From Syngnathus acus (taxonomy: Eukaryota > Chordata > Actinopteri > Syngnathiformes > Syngnathidae): a stretch of 64,000 nt of DNA. Under the pieces are notes generated by a model. It was not told the origin of the DNA. It did not search any database and saw nothing but the letters and a program-made list of their open reading frames with translations. Below, piece by piece: positions 1-11,231 of the stretch. Both the position numbers and the translations under genes were made by a program. The stretch is from NCBI RefSeq assembly GCF_901709675.1, contig NC_051097.1, positions 8,472,039-8,536,038 of the forward strand, read 5' to 3'. How positions within the stretch are numbered: position 1 is the stretch's first letter; each line of letters begins with the position of its first letter.

Positions 1-65
1 TGTTTACCCTCGTTATCATTCCACCCCAAATATTGAACTGAATTTTTTTGCATTGTCACATGCAG

Positions 66-326
66 GTGGTCCGCGTGTGGTTCTGCAACCGGAGACAGAA
101 GGGCAAACGCCTGGCCCTGCCCACGGACGAAGACTGCGACGGGCAGTTCTACGAGCAGAGTCCTTCGCCCCTCAACATGGCCGCCTCCCCCATACCCGGC
201 CAGGGCTACCCTCCGCCGTCCGGCTACCTCGGAGCCCCGCCGCCGCCGCTTTACATGCCGCTTCATCGGCCCGACGTCCTGAAGCAATCGCTGCACCCCG
301 GACTTCTGGGTCAGCTGAGCGGGTAG
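66..326 (+). CDS. pou5f3: Class V POU-domain transcription factor, last coding exon (partial gene)
   Basis: This exon gives the last 86 residues of a POU homeodomain protein, a nuclear factor that binds octamer DNA and maintains pluripotency in the early embryo. It opens in frame right after an acceptor (tgcag at 61-65) with VVRVWFCNRRQKGKR, the recognition helix of the POU homeodomain. The QKGKR ending is typical of class V (Oct4/Pou5) rather than QKEKR of other classes. A Pro- and Tyr-rich tail with YEQSPSP, GQGYPPP and LHRPDV follows and stops at TAG 324-326, resembling the tail of zebrafish Pou5f3. The POU-specific domain and most of the homeodomain lie left of the window. The neighbour fut7 fits the known pou5f3 locus in vertebrates. 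Family is certain; pou5f3 rather than another class V copy is inferred from the tail and the neighbours. Confidence 0.9.
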   Translation: MVRVWFCNRRQKGKRLALPTDEDCDGQFYEQSPSPLNMAASPIPGQGYPPPSGYLGAPPPPLYMPLHRPDVLKQSLHPGLLGQLSG

Positions 327-1974
327 AAGCGGCGGGCGGCGCCACGGATCACCCGCTCTGTCCAAAGATGACTGATCACTCCGCGCCAACAACTTGAAGT
401 GTTTTGCTAATGCATGTTAAGTTATTCAGTAGGCCGGATTACCAAAGTGCATTTGACGCAAGGCAGTTTTTAGTTTTTTGTCGTGCAGATGATTTTTTTT
501 TTTTTTTTTTGCTTTTACTCCCAGTTAAGTCATTTAACAGTATTTGAGCGGAGCTGTTTGTCGTGTTCCACTTTTTTTGGATTTAGATGTTTTGATGTCA
601 AGAGAATGGTGGGGGGCAACTATCTCGTTGCTTCATAACGAAAACAATGTCATTCTGTAAAAAGTGCCTTTCGAACAAGTTATTTTTTATTCTTTTAAGA
701 GTTTGGAAACGTAATGGTGGACTACTAAGAGATTGAATGCAATATTTTGATAACAAAATAGTCCTTGCTGCTAATGTTCTCTGCTTTAATTGCACATTTT
801 CAACATTTCATCAGGTGGAAGTCTCTCCTATATTTTTGACAGTCAAGTGTTGAAATGTTTTCTATCTATGCTTCTCCACCACCACTGTTGGTTTTAAAAA
901 AATGATTGAATACATCCTTTAAGAATAATTTAACTTGTATGTGTATAAAAATATTGACCTGCCACAATAAGCATTAACATCAGTGAACAATTTTAGATAA
1001 CTTTGATATGAAATATATCAAGCAAATTGATCATTTAAAGGTTGTCATTTGGACTCATCAATGAATTTTCAAACCAGATCTATCTTTTTTTTCTTCATCC
1101 CTGTAAGTTTTTTTAACTGTTAACACTGCTGTCGATTTGTTTGTACGTGCAAGACTTTGGTCAGTTGTGTTTAGATCAAATATGCCTAACAATGATTAAG
1201 ATGTCATTTAATTTTGATGCGAGTTTTAAAATGTTTTTTTTTTTTTTTGTATACATTGTGTCTGATATTTCCATATGTAATACATGCATATACACAATTT
1301 ACATTTACTTTATCCATGGGTCCAAAGCACATTTATTAAACACCATGTAAAAGCTGCAAGCAAGTCTAAAGTTTATTAACAGAATAACATAAAGGGCTGT
1401 ATTAACTTGAAATAACTCAGCAGAGCTGAGTTAAAGCAGCACAAAATTAATGAAAATATACTACCAAACAAATGCTTTTACATATTGGAAGCGTTTAATG
1501 AGGAAAAAAAAGTTTTCAATGGTTGTAATTCCTCCGTTGACCGCTAGATGGTGGCACACTTGGTTTTTCATTCAATTGGAAAGAAAAAGAATGAAAACAG
1601 GAAGTTAACCTATTCAGTTCTGCTGTGTCTGAGCACTGAATGTCAAATCTGCTTCAATCCTGTTTGTAAGTAGACAAAAAGAATATGTGCATTGCTCTTA
1701 CGCGCTCTCAAATGAAATATTTTTGCATTATTTTGAGCTCAAAAACCTTGAAGAAATTAAGTGCAAATAATGTGTAGCATTGTTGCTATCATATCAAATG
1801 TAAACGATACAGATTTGTCAGCTAGCTTGAATCACTTTGCAGGTATTTCAACATGTTTAGTGAGTCTCTCCAAAATGTATACAGGTGTAATTAAGAAGAA
1901 GAAAAGCACACTTGGTTACGTAATATCCCAACTTTGCTGGGTGTGTTCAAAATTCGCAGTATTTAAATAGTAGC
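327..1974. other. 3' flank shared by pou5f3 and fut7 (convergent), no gene seen
   Basis: AT-rich DNA between two genes that point at each other. It should hold the pou5f3 3' UTR and the fut7 3' UTR. An ATTAAA near 1335 could serve the plus strand, and a TTTATT near 1371 (AATAAA on the minus strand) could serve fut7. No spliced coding signal was found. npdc1, often next to fut7 in vertebrates, is not between these two genes. Confidence 0.6.
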
Positions 1975-3344
1975 TCAATGTGCAATTTCTTTACGTTGTA
2001 TACCATTAGCATGATTCCATGCAGCCAGGTCAGTGTAAACTTTGTTGGGAGGCAAATGGCCGAAGCAGATCTTGCACAATCTCTCGCTCCACTTAACAGT
2101 GTGCTTCACTTTCCAGTTCTTCTTCCACAGAAAATACTCGCTGTAGCGCTTCTGGTCCCCCGCCACCTGGAGCAGATACTCAGCCAGCTCTTTAACAGAT
2201 GCAAATTCGTCAACGTGGATGAAGGAATGAGGAGGAGCCACGTCTTTGTAATCCTGTACCGGCGCTCCCAGAACAACGGGAACCGCTCCCGACAGGTAAG
2301 CGTTCCTCCACAGCTTCTCTGTGATGTAATCTTTGGCCTCAGAGTTCTCAAAGGCCAAATAGAAGTAGCAGCGAGAGATGGTGGGCAGGAGTGCTTCTGG
2401 GGTGAGCTTAGTCTTTGTCCAACGTCCGTAGACCTTCACAGGAATTATGGCTCTGAGTTCGTTGAATATTTGGCTTCTTCTGTAGTGACTTCTGTAGTTG
2501 CTCACCACCCAACATGCCAGAAAGCTTTTGTTCCGCGCAACATCCTGCACCGGATTTTCTTCTTCTGCCTCTTTGGCGAGCCGCTCTCCATAAGGAATTG
2601 TAATATCCGCATCCCTCCTGTAGCTGATAGTTAAGTTGAAGCTACCTGCAAATTTCCTCAGGTCTCCATTATGAACAGGGGACTCCATGGAAATCCAAGC
2701 CCACCTCTGGCCCGGCGGTCTGGGAAGATCCAAAGGGAGTTTCTGAGATCCTCCGACCAGCTCACGGTTGTGGAACACCACCACGTCCGCCGAGGGAAAC
2801 GACGACCTCTGCTCCACGATCTTGCAGTGTGGAGTGCATTTGTAGCTCGAGCCCACACTCAGCTCATTGGGAACATTGAAGGGTCGGTGCCACATCAGAA
2901 TTGTCAGTTCCTCACGGTGATTGGAGTCAATGATGAATCCCTTGAGCCAGACGTTAAGAAGAGCCAGCGATAAGACACATAGGAAGGTGAGGATTTGGCA
3001 CTTCCTTCTATCCTGAAAATGAGAAGGAGTTTTTTTTTCTTAATAAGAAGTTAAATGAGAAGTTTGCCTGTTTGAGGTGGTACCAGAAGATTCCAAAATA
3101 AAGGAGATAGTTGCACTTCATGTTTTCATGTGCAATATTTGAACAAAGATGGCATATTAAAATAAAAGAAAGGGGTTGAAGAATTGTGCCCTGCGGGACT
3201 TCACATGGTTTACAGTAATTATAATCCGAAAATATAGTATATAGTTCAAATAAATATTTTTTCTTTAGGTTTTATTAGTTCTGTTAGGTTTCCGAATCAT
3301 GAGGCGTGAGGATTTACCAACAGGTTGCATTCCGGAGCCCCCAT
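1975..3344 (-). CDS. fut7: Alpha-1,3-fucosyltransferase 7 (FUT7), complete, two coding exons
   Basis: A Golgi type II membrane enzyme that transfers fucose from GDP-fucose in alpha-1,3 linkage to GlcNAc of sialylated lactosamine, making sialyl-Lewis x type selectin ligands. The coding exons read 3344-3318 (MGAPECNLL, then a GTAAAT donor) and 3012-1975 after a ttttcag acceptor, joining in phase 0 to about 354 residues; human FUT7 has 342. The second exon starts with a short basic stretch and one membrane anchor (CQILTFLCVLSLALLNVWL, residues about 14-32). Then come the family segments VVFHNREL, WISMESP (acceptor-binding region), SYRRDADI, and the GT10 donor motif FYLAFENS...DYITEKLWRNA...VPVVLG. 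The closest recalled match is FUT7 rather than FUT4 or FUT9. A 5' UTR piece may begin at 3378 after a cttcag acceptor. The gene converges on pou5f3, as expected for this locus. Confidence 0.92.
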
Positions 3345-3449
3345 CCTGTTCAATCACATGAACGTCTGCTCAGAGATCCTGAAGAAACACACAGTTTGAG
3401 ACTGGGTTAATTTTTCCAAATTCCACCATCAAGTGCAAAAACACAAGTT

Positions 3450-3950
3450 ACCGTAATTTTCGGACTAAAAGTCGCTCCGGAATATAGGTCGCATTAGCCA
3501 TAAAATGCACAATAACGTGAAAAAAAACCATATATGAGTCGCTCCGGAGTACAAGTCGCATTTTGGGGGGAAATTTATTCGACAAAATCCAACACCAAGA
3601 ACAGACACGAACGAGCAACAACAGGCTAAACGATAGGTTTGCTAACGTGACATAAACACAAACGAAGAGCTGAGAACAGGCCTGACGTAACATTCAGAGT
3701 TATTAAAAAAAACTATTACATAAATAACACGTTTATAAAACCATCTGTGTCACTCCAATTCATTAAATCCATCGATCGTCCTTTGTCAACAATGGGTGCG
3801 CGCCGCTGACGGCGCTTGCACTTCCAAATATTCCACAGGCCCATATAACGATATATAAATTAGATAGCAAATAACTATTATATAAGCAATAATATTATCA
3901 AACCATCTCTCAAAGAAAGTTAATGCCATGTAAAATCAAAGATGACATCT
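3450..3950. repeat. Dispersed fish repeat with 'TTTTCGGACTA' terminus, fragment
   Basis: Begins with taccgtaattttcggacta at 3451-3469 and continues with repeated 'GTCGCTCCGGAGTACAAGTCGCA'-like phrases (3469-3556), the hallmark of a common, probably non-autonomous DNA transposon family of percomorph fish. I cannot find the matching inverted terminus, so the right end at about 3950 is approximate and the copy is probably truncated. The terminus resembles that of the element at 51235-51499. Confidence 0.6.
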
Positions 3951-5290
3951 AAATCAATTGCGCAACAGTACCGCAACAGTCTCACTTTTACGCAACACAC
4001 ACACAAAAAAAGAGGAACTAGAGGTGACAGTTCTTGTCAAAAAATACCAAGAATCTGTCTTACTGTCAGCCCTTGATTATGTTAGTGGACTTTGTCCTTT
4101 ATGACTGTCAGTCCGAAATATTGTACATAAAGCCTTTTTGATTCCCACTCTTGTTTCTGGGTCCAAATACTGCATTTAACTTGATACAATCCAAGCATGA
4201 AAAAATCTCATGTGACATTTTTTTCCTCCTTTTTTTCTTAATACAATATCACTAAATTTGGAGAGGATGTCAACCGTTCGCTTGCTTCTAATCTCATGAC
4301 GCCAAAAAGACCTAGGCCTTTTTTCTGGAGATATTGTTGTTACATTGAGCAGACCAGAAATAATCATTGAAAAAAAAATACTATTTGTCTGGGCATGCCA
4401 TGGAATAATTTCAAATTGCCATTCTTTTAAATAAGCAAATAAATAAATGCATACATAAATATATACATTTCTTGGTTTCCAAGCAATTATCACGTGTGGA
4501 GCAGGATTTAGACCAAGAAGCAGACATCACACAAAATGTATTAATATTATTATTATTATTATTACAGAATATTTGCCGACCATAGAGGCTATGCAGTTGT
4601 CAACGTTTCAAAAGTCTGAACAGGATGTGGTGAGAGGTTTATGTTGGCAGTGGCACCATTCTATCTGTTGCCGCTGCAGTTAGGAAACCACCAAGCTCAC
4701 GCAGCCTTCATTCAATTAAGCAAAACACGCAACCTCCCTCCACTCCACTGACCTTACGACGAGCCAAGAGGTGCTCAACATCCCAGTGCCATCCGTTCCT
4801 TAGAGCATCTTTGCACGCTTTGATAAAGTGCCACCAGTTTGAAGGAAGAGGCGGGGCCCATTTGAACTGCAAGTGTACCGCCTGGCATCCCTCAGCCTCG
4901 GAAGCCTCCAACCAATAGTACGTTTATTCTACCTGGTGTCTTGCGTATGCTAAAACTGAGAGGCTTCTGGTGGTCGTAGGGGAAGTCAAAAAGGGAAATG
5001 GCACTTTCGGACAAAAAGGTGCTGCATACTAAAGTGGATGGACGGTTGTAGTGGATACATATAACCAACTAATATTTTTATTCATCCACATCATTTCATT
5101 CCCAGTGCATTGAATATGGATTGGAACTGGTCTTAGAACCTCAATAGTTGAGTTTTGGTTTTTTTCACTGCAGTTTTGTCATTGCTGACATTGAATACAG
5201 CCAACTTAATTTGACACCAATTAAGGTAAAGTTGACAAGTCAACTAGTTGGCCTCAACCTCCAGCATACTGAAGCTCACAAAATTCCAAT
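3951..5290. other. Intergenic DNA between fut7 and clic3, no gene seen
   Basis: AT-rich sequence with a short (TTA)n microsatellite at about 4538-4564. A stretch of more even composition at 4660-4920 shows no convincing exon pair on either strand. The region lies upstream of both divergent genes, so regulatory sites are possible, but none is recognised. Confidence 0.5.
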
Positions 5291-5326
5291 TTGAATGTAA
5301 TAGAGTCATGTTTTTAATAATGGATG

Positions 5327-6268
5327 GATGTAATAGAGTCATGTTTCTTGCTGAGTCACGCTACCTGCACTCCGGTTTCCTCCCACATCCCAAAAACATG
5401 CTTGGTAGGCCGATTGAAGACTCCAAATTGTCCCTAGGTGTGAGTGCGAGTGCAAATGGTTGTTTGTCTCTGTGTGCCCTGCGATCGGCTGGCAACCGGT
5501 TCAGGGTGTCCCCCGCCTACTGCCCGTTGACGGCTGGGATAGGCTCCAGCACTCCCGCGACCCCCGTGGGGACTAAGCGGTTCAGAAAATGGATGGATGG
5601 ATGTAATAGAGTCATGTTTCTTGCTGAGTCACGCTACCTGCTATGCAGGAAGGAAGGCAGTTGGCAAATGTTTGAGATGTGTCAAAATGAGTCACACGTC
5701 TGACAGTGAAATGTTTCCTTCCCAATTTGGGCAAAAACTCTGAATCAGCATTTACCCCATCGGTCAGGTTATGCTTTTTCTTACCATGGCCACCGGGGGC
5801 ACTAAAGGAAGCGAAGTTGCTTGTCCATGTAAATTAGACACCTCGAGGCGGCACATTTAATGAATGGAAAGTCCCTTTGGATATATTTGTGTGCAAATTC
5901 AAAAGTAAAATTTCCATGTGTAATTATTTTCAGAATTTTAATAATGGATGGATGTAATAGAGTCATGTTTCTTGCTGAGTCACGCTACCTGCTATGCAGG
6001 AAGGAAGGCAGTTGGCAAATGTTTGAGATGTGTCAAAATGAGTCACACGTCTGACAGTGAAATGTTTCCTTCCCAATTTGGGCAAAAATTCTGAATCAGC
6101 ATTTACCCCATCGGTCAGGTTATGCTTTTTCTTACCATGGCCACCGGGGGCACTAAAGGAAGCGAAGTTGCTTGTCCATGTAAATTAGACACCTCGAGGC
6201 GGCACATTTAATGAATGGAAAGTCCCTTTGGATATATTTGTGTGCAAATTCAAAAGTAAAATTTCCAT
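5327..6268. repeat. Local duplication: two ~318-bp copies plus a 42-bp partial copy
   Basis: A 318-bp unit beginning gatgtaatagagtcatg occurs at 5600-5917 and again at 5951-6268. Comparing them by eye I see one substitution (c or t in the 'aaaa.tctgaatc' stretch near 5749 and 6100). A 42-bp piece of its start also sits at 5327-5368, just before the inserted LINE tail. The two full copies are separated by 33 bp. The near-identity means a very recent event or an assembly artefact. Confidence 0.85.
5369..5599 (+). repeat. 3' tail of a LINE-like retroposon ending in (GGAT)n
   Basis: Contains the phrases 'ggtttcctcccacatccc', 'ctgcgatcggctggcaacc', 'gggataggctccagcac' and 'cagaaaatggatggatgg', which together are the familiar 3' end of a non-LTR retroposon spread through many teleost genomes. 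It ends in a short (GGAT)n tail, as such elements do. Assignment to the L2/CR1 side of LINEs is from memory and not certain. The insertion is flanked by direct copies of a 42-bp sequence (5327-5368 and 5600-5641). A short related stretch (gctgggattggctccaac) is seen at about 6320. Confidence 0.7.
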
Positions 6269-6559
6269 AATAGGTCTGGCAACACGTCCAGACTTTTACC
6301 CTGCCTCTCGTCCAGTCTGCTGGGATTGGCTCCAACTCACCTGCAAAGTTATACGACAAGCATTGTACAAAATGGAGGCCATCATGACACATTGGCGAAA
6401 TTCTTTTTGGGGAATTTTGCACTTTGGTCCTGGACGCTGTTAAGGGTTGTACAACAAACAATTAAAGAAAGTACAGAGTGAGCCTTTTTTTTTTTTTTGC
6501 TGAATATGCTACGAGGTCGAAAGGAGAGAACAAGATTTACAGGTCACACAGGTATCACT

Positions 6560-6725
6560 GGGAGGAGCTGTGGATTGTCAGGTGTGGTTTGCCACCAACC
6601 GAATACCAGCAGCGCACAGACGACAGGAAGAAGTAGACAGAGGCTGAACGTTACCACGAAAACACTACAAGTGGAGTCAAATCAAACGAAAGAGCAACCA
6701 GCGGCGAGAGCAAGCAACGTCCACT
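6560..6725 (+). other. clic3: Probable 5' non-coding exon of clic3
   Basis: The segment has no long reading frame of its own and ends at a good donor (ccact|gtgagt, 6726). A tract closing with ccctgcag lies just before the clic3 start-codon exon (exon from 6798, ATG 6814). The arrangement suits a non-coding first exon followed by a 72-nt intron. The 5' edge is not defined by anything I can see. Confidence 0.5.
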
Positions 6726-6813
6726 GTGAGTACAACACTTCATCAAATCTTGCAAGGATTTTTGCAGAAGCAAATTTAAAATATGCTATCCCTGCAGGAA
6801 CGAGAAGGGATAA

Positions 6814-9754
6814 ATGGCCCAAAAAAGGGAGGACAGAAACAATGACAATCCCAACATTGAGCTGTTTGTCAAGGTGAGGCCCGTCATTGGTATTTTCAAA
6901 TTTTCTTGCAAAAAATGCATCGAAAATGACATTTGAAATGACACATTTATGACATTTCGTTCTGAAAAGACAAATATTGCTTTAAAAAATAATTCTGGTA
7001 GATTAATGGGACCCACCAAATAACATGATACTTTGGTTTAAAACATAAGCTTAAAGAACACAAACTGCTTTACAGCTTTGCTTTAATTGTTTAATTGAGT
7101 TGTTTTGAAGCAACAACAAACTTAATAACTTTATTGCATTTGATTTTGTCGTAATGTGGGTGTGTAGTCCCTCCACTTGAAATTCCGCACACTTTGGAGT
7201 CGCGACAGCGTGAGCCGAGCCTGCTAAGCAAGATGTAATCACATTTTGGTCAGATGCACAAGCCAGAAGCCACTTTGAGGCTGGCGTGCCATTTCAAAAC
7301 TTTTTTTTTGTTGCTACCTCCGCCAAGGAAAATGTCAAGGCCTTTTGGATTCCAATGTGATGGTTGCGATTATTTAAGAAATGTTTCAAGTTGTAACTGT
7401 TGAAGGTAAAGGATTAAAAATGGTCCTTGCCCGACTTATTAAAATATATATTATATATTTTTTTCAACTTGTCAAAATATTTTTTTATGCATTTATATTT
7501 TATTCATCAATGTGTAATTATTTTCAGAATTTTAATAATTTTTTGAATGCAACAAAGATCAATCGACTATTAAAGTCGGATACCCTGTAATTAAAGTACA
7601 TTTGTATCCAAATGTGTTTGGGCTCATTCCTGGCACACGCTAATGGTTATGGTTGAAGCAATAAAAATTCATTGAAATGCTGCCAGATTTATAAATAAAA
7701 AAAAAAAAAATCTCATTGTGGTTGCAAGGCAACTCTAGGAATTCTTAGAAACACATTTTATTTATAAGCAATACACTTAATATGCTGCTAGCATAAGTGA
7801 TGCCAGCACATCTTAATTTATGGCTCGTCAACAACGCTCTTTATATGTGCTGCCGCTGTGTTAATGGACGGGTGTGATAATTGATTAATTGATGGTTTAG
7901 CAGCAGTTGATGGTGTGTAATTGATGACAGGGGTAAGTGCTTCTTGTGTTGAGATGCCTTTGATTTCATTTGTGGTCTAAATACAATGGATATAAAAAGT
8001 CTACACACCCCTGTTCAAACGCCAGGTGTTTGTGGTATATACTATATATACGTATATATATAAAAAAAAAAACGAGATCCAGGATGAATCATTTCACATC
8101 ATAAGGTGAAAAACATTTTTTAATTGATTATCTATGTTCTTCTCCCAGGCCAGCAATGATGCTGAAAGTGTGGGTAACTGTCCTTTCTCTCAGAGACTCT
8201 TCATGATTCTCTGGTTAAAAAAGGTCAAATTTCTACTCACCACAGTCGACATGAAAAGGTAAGCAGCATTTAGAAAAAAAAAAAAATGTCTGACTCACCA
8301 TACTTTCTGTTCTCGGCACAATTCCGTACTGGTGTTTTGGTCCTTAAATGGACAAATAGATTCGGTTCAATTAAAAAAGGTATTTAAACAATCCTCTCAT
8401 GAGTTCACCACTAAAAAATGTACACTTATTATTATGCAAGAATACAAACTTGAAGGTTAATTTGTTGAATGAGTATCTTCTGGCTAGAAAAAAAAATCTA
8501 AGCATTTTGCAATCCAAGGAGAAGAAGTCTTTGTACGTTGCGGAATTTCATTCAGTCCTCCTCAGCAAGTTGACGCACAACAATGAAGGAACAAACAACA
8601 CAGTAGAGAGATAGAAGATGATCCAAACAACACAAGCAATTAACTTTATCATAATTGTTGCCTTGATAGAGCACCAGATGTGTTGAAGAAATTAGCTCCG
8701 GGCTCTCAGCCTCCATTCCTGGTCTTCAACGATGACGTCAAAACAGACGTTAATAAGATTGAGGAGTTCCTGGAGGAGAAATTAGCGCCACCAAAGTGAG
8801 ACAACCGCATCTCACTCGGCCGTAATGCCTACAAGTGTAACGATTAATTGGATTTCTCATTTAACCTTCCGATGGCAGGTATCCCAAATTGTGCTGTCGA
8901 TACAAGGAGTCCCTGTCGGCCGGAGAAGACATCTTCCGTAAATTCTCAGCGTATATTAAGAATCCCATCCCTGGATTAAATGACAGTAAGATAAACGCAA
9001 CAGTGTAATTGTATTTGTCTTCCATCATCTGAAAATGTATTTTATTTTAGTTGCGGGGCATCATCGGGGATTATGGCAGATGTCTGTTGCTATAGTGGTG
9101 GCCCAAATTTATCTTTTTTTTTTTTTTCTGATGCCTGCAAAGTGTTGCCAGTAATGCCACATAAGTGTGATAACTATTAAACTTCTTGTCAATCTGACTT
9201 CTCGGTACAATTGATCGCATCACATGAAGGCCTCTTTTTTTAATACCAGCCACCAGATGACAGTGTAGACCAGCAAATATCTGGAGGGTGGATGTTAGTA
9301 CAAAGTGTAAATCTGTATTTTTGTTTCAGTGTTACAGAAGAACTTCCTATCAACCCTGGTGAAGCTCAACATGTACTTGGAGACACCGCTGCCTCATGAG
9401 TTGGACCAGAACCCATACGCTACAGAATCTACACGTCCCTACCTGGATGGAGACTCGCTCACTTTGGCTGACTGCAACCTGCTTCCCAAACTCAACATTG
9501 TCAAGGTGATCAAAAAAATGAATATGACAAAAGAAAAAAAAAAGATTTTATTTCATGGTATTTACATCTACTTTGTTAAACTCAACTAGGTGGTGTGCAA
9601 GATGTACCGCGACTTTGACATCCCTGCCGAACTAAAAGGCCTCAAACGTTACCTGGACAACGCCTACAAAAGGGAGGAGTTTCGCATGAGTTGCCCAAAG
9701 GATGTAGAGATCCTCATCGCGTACCAATCTGTGGCCAAGTATCTTAATAAATAG
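6814..9754 (+). CDS. clic3: Chloride intracellular channel protein (CLIC3-like), complete, six coding exons
   Basis: CLIC proteins are soluble GST-omega-fold proteins with glutaredoxin-like activity that can also insert into membranes. Exons: 6814-6873, 8149-8258, 8670-8795, 8879-8985, 9330-9505, 9590-9754, all GT-AG, summing to 744 nt or 247 residues. The N-terminal thioredoxin-like part has [12 protein letters not shown], then [16 protein letters not shown] with the active-site CxxS (C-P-F-S) at about residue 32. The linker [19 protein letters not shown], the helical domain with FSAYIKN and [17 protein letters not shown], and the C-terminal [11 protein letters not shown] are all in family order. 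The neighbours fut7 and pnpla7 match the human CLIC3 position at 9q34.3, which is why CLIC3 is preferred over other paralogues. The CLIC family is certain; the paralogue is inferred mainly from synteny. Confidence 0.9.
7985..8120. repeat. Dispersed repeat, copy 1 ('ataaaaagtctacacacc' family)
   Basis: Contains ggatataaaaagtctacaca followed by a 'gttcaaacgccaggtgtttgtg' phrase and an A-rich run. A second copy of the same phrases lies at about 49486-49570. I recognise it as a widely dispersed fish repeat but cannot name the family. It sits in clic3 intron 1, close to the exon 2 acceptor. Confidence 0.55.
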
Positions 9755-10326
9755 AAGAATGAACAAAGAGGGTGTTCCAAAAGTTAATATACACTTCCTT
9801 CCTATCATTGAAGAGGCATTCACAAAAAGCCAGAGAAATGGAAACAAGGAAGTGTATAATGTCTTTCAGGACACCCTCCGTGTAAGATTATGGTTAGAAT
9901 TTATCTTCAAAATCCACAGAGCTACTTTTAAAGGTCTTATGTACGTGCTGCATTGACTATTAAATCCTATGGTGTTATTTCTGTGGCGTCCTTTGAAAGA
10001 GCACAGAAGCACTCCTTTAGCCACAGAATATTGATGTCCTGTGCCAGTGTGCAATCACGTATTATTTGTAAATGTATCTACAGTATGTATTAGGCATTTA
10101 CTCAATGTAAACTGCAATGAAGGAATAACATTTTAATATAAATCTCATAAGCTTAACTCATGTTGTAACATTGGTTTAGATCTCATAGCATCTTTTTCTC
10201 AACATATTTGTACATATTAGAGAGAAAGCAATACCTCCTATATATAAGACTGTTATTACTTTGAGCAGTAGTTTCTTGATATATGTATTCTGTTGTCTCC
10301 ATTCCTCACAATTTTCTGTCCCTAGA

Positions 10327-10332
10327 AATAAA
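10327..10332 (+). terminator. clic3: Poly(A) signal AATAAA, probably for clic3
   Basis: Canonical AATAAA about 570 nt after the clic3 stop codon and followed within 60 nt by T- and C-rich sequence. It is the best-placed plus-strand signal before the pnpla7 promoter region. A run of about 15 C residues follows at about 10376. Confidence 0.5.
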
Positions 10333-10559
10333 ATGTAAGAAAAAAGTGAATAAAACAAGTTCTTGCTTGACTCCACCCCCCCCCCCCCCCTCACCTCACC
10401 TTGTAAATAGCATTTTACATCAAATCTGTGATTTACTGCAGACTTTTTATTTATTTATTTATTTAGACGGTTAATAACTACAATCAAATAAGAGAAATAA
10501 AGGGATTTAAGGTTATTTTAAACTTGCTACTGGCGACGCATGAAAACATGGAACAAGCT

Positions 10560-10700
10560 TGTTCTCATTGGATGACTCAATTCAATGGTACCATAGCAAC
10601 TGTAGATCTGCCAGCCCATTGGTAAATGCAATACAATAGGCGGGGCTTAAGCAAGTGACAGCGCATCGAAAACTTTGTTAGCTGCGAGCTAATTTTGGTC
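10560..10700 (+). promoter_or_regulatory. pnpla7: Candidate pnpla7 promoter segment
   Basis: Within about 80 bp there is a perfect AP-1 core (TGACTCA, about 10572), an inverted CCAAT box (ATTGG, about 10618), and a GC box (GGCGGGG, about 10640), the cluster expected of a TATA-less vertebrate promoter. It lies after the clic3 poly(A) signal and before the first possible pnpla7 exon. Function is inferred from motifs only. Confidence 0.35.
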
Positions 10701-11177
10701 CATCGCCAGTTTTGACAATGACCTAAATTTGACACACTCTCGCTACAAAACACTGTAAAGTAAGTGTGGTCTCCTACGCACATACAACATTACCGGATAC
10801 CGTTTTGACTTCGTTCATTGACACCGGCATGAATGCCTCTTCTGGTATGAGTTTCAACCGTTAGCTCTTAGCTAGCTCGCTAATGTTCTTATTGCTAACG
10901 TTCCATAGCTTCGGTGATGGAGAGTTGCCGTTGTTTATCTCGTAATGTGAACGTATGACTTGTTATGCCGAATAGTATTTCGATATAACAAACATGCATT
11001 AAAGTATTGACAATGACTGGCGTTGTGTTTCAATTCCATGTAAAATGTTGTTTTCGTAGTGCACACAAACAAGCCACGCCAACGTGATGCTCCTCTTGTC
11101 CGAGTATGTCAATCTCGTAAATAAATTAAGTATTTCAAGCAAAAACATGTGACTGATCATGTGACATATGATGCAGG

Positions 11178-11231
11178 ATGGATTGCCGTGCAGGCGGTGA
11201 CGATGGAGACATCTGCGGATGGGCCAGTTCA
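11178..11231 (+). other. pnpla7: Possible upstream coding exon of pnpla7
   Basis: An ATG at 11178 opens 18 codons (MDCRAGGDDGDICGWASS) that end at a strong donor (ttca|gtaagt, GT at 11232). Splicing to the acceptor before 11756 would keep the main frame, adding 18 residues ahead of MLVHGKND. The segment could equally be 5' UTR, with translation starting at 11756. I recall no conserved residues there. Confidence 0.35.

Noticed and set aside
327-1974. npdc1 between pou5f3 and fut7
   Set aside because: I looked for it because of the usual vertebrate order, but no matching exons are present.
1978-2634. 218-codon plus-strand frame opposite fut7
   Set aside because: It is antisense to a fully conserved exon, and its sequence matches no family I recognise.
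5248-6054. Plus-strand frames repeating MDGCNRVMFLAESRYL
   Set aside because: The repetition comes from the local DNA duplication and the LINE tail; there is no sign of coding selection.
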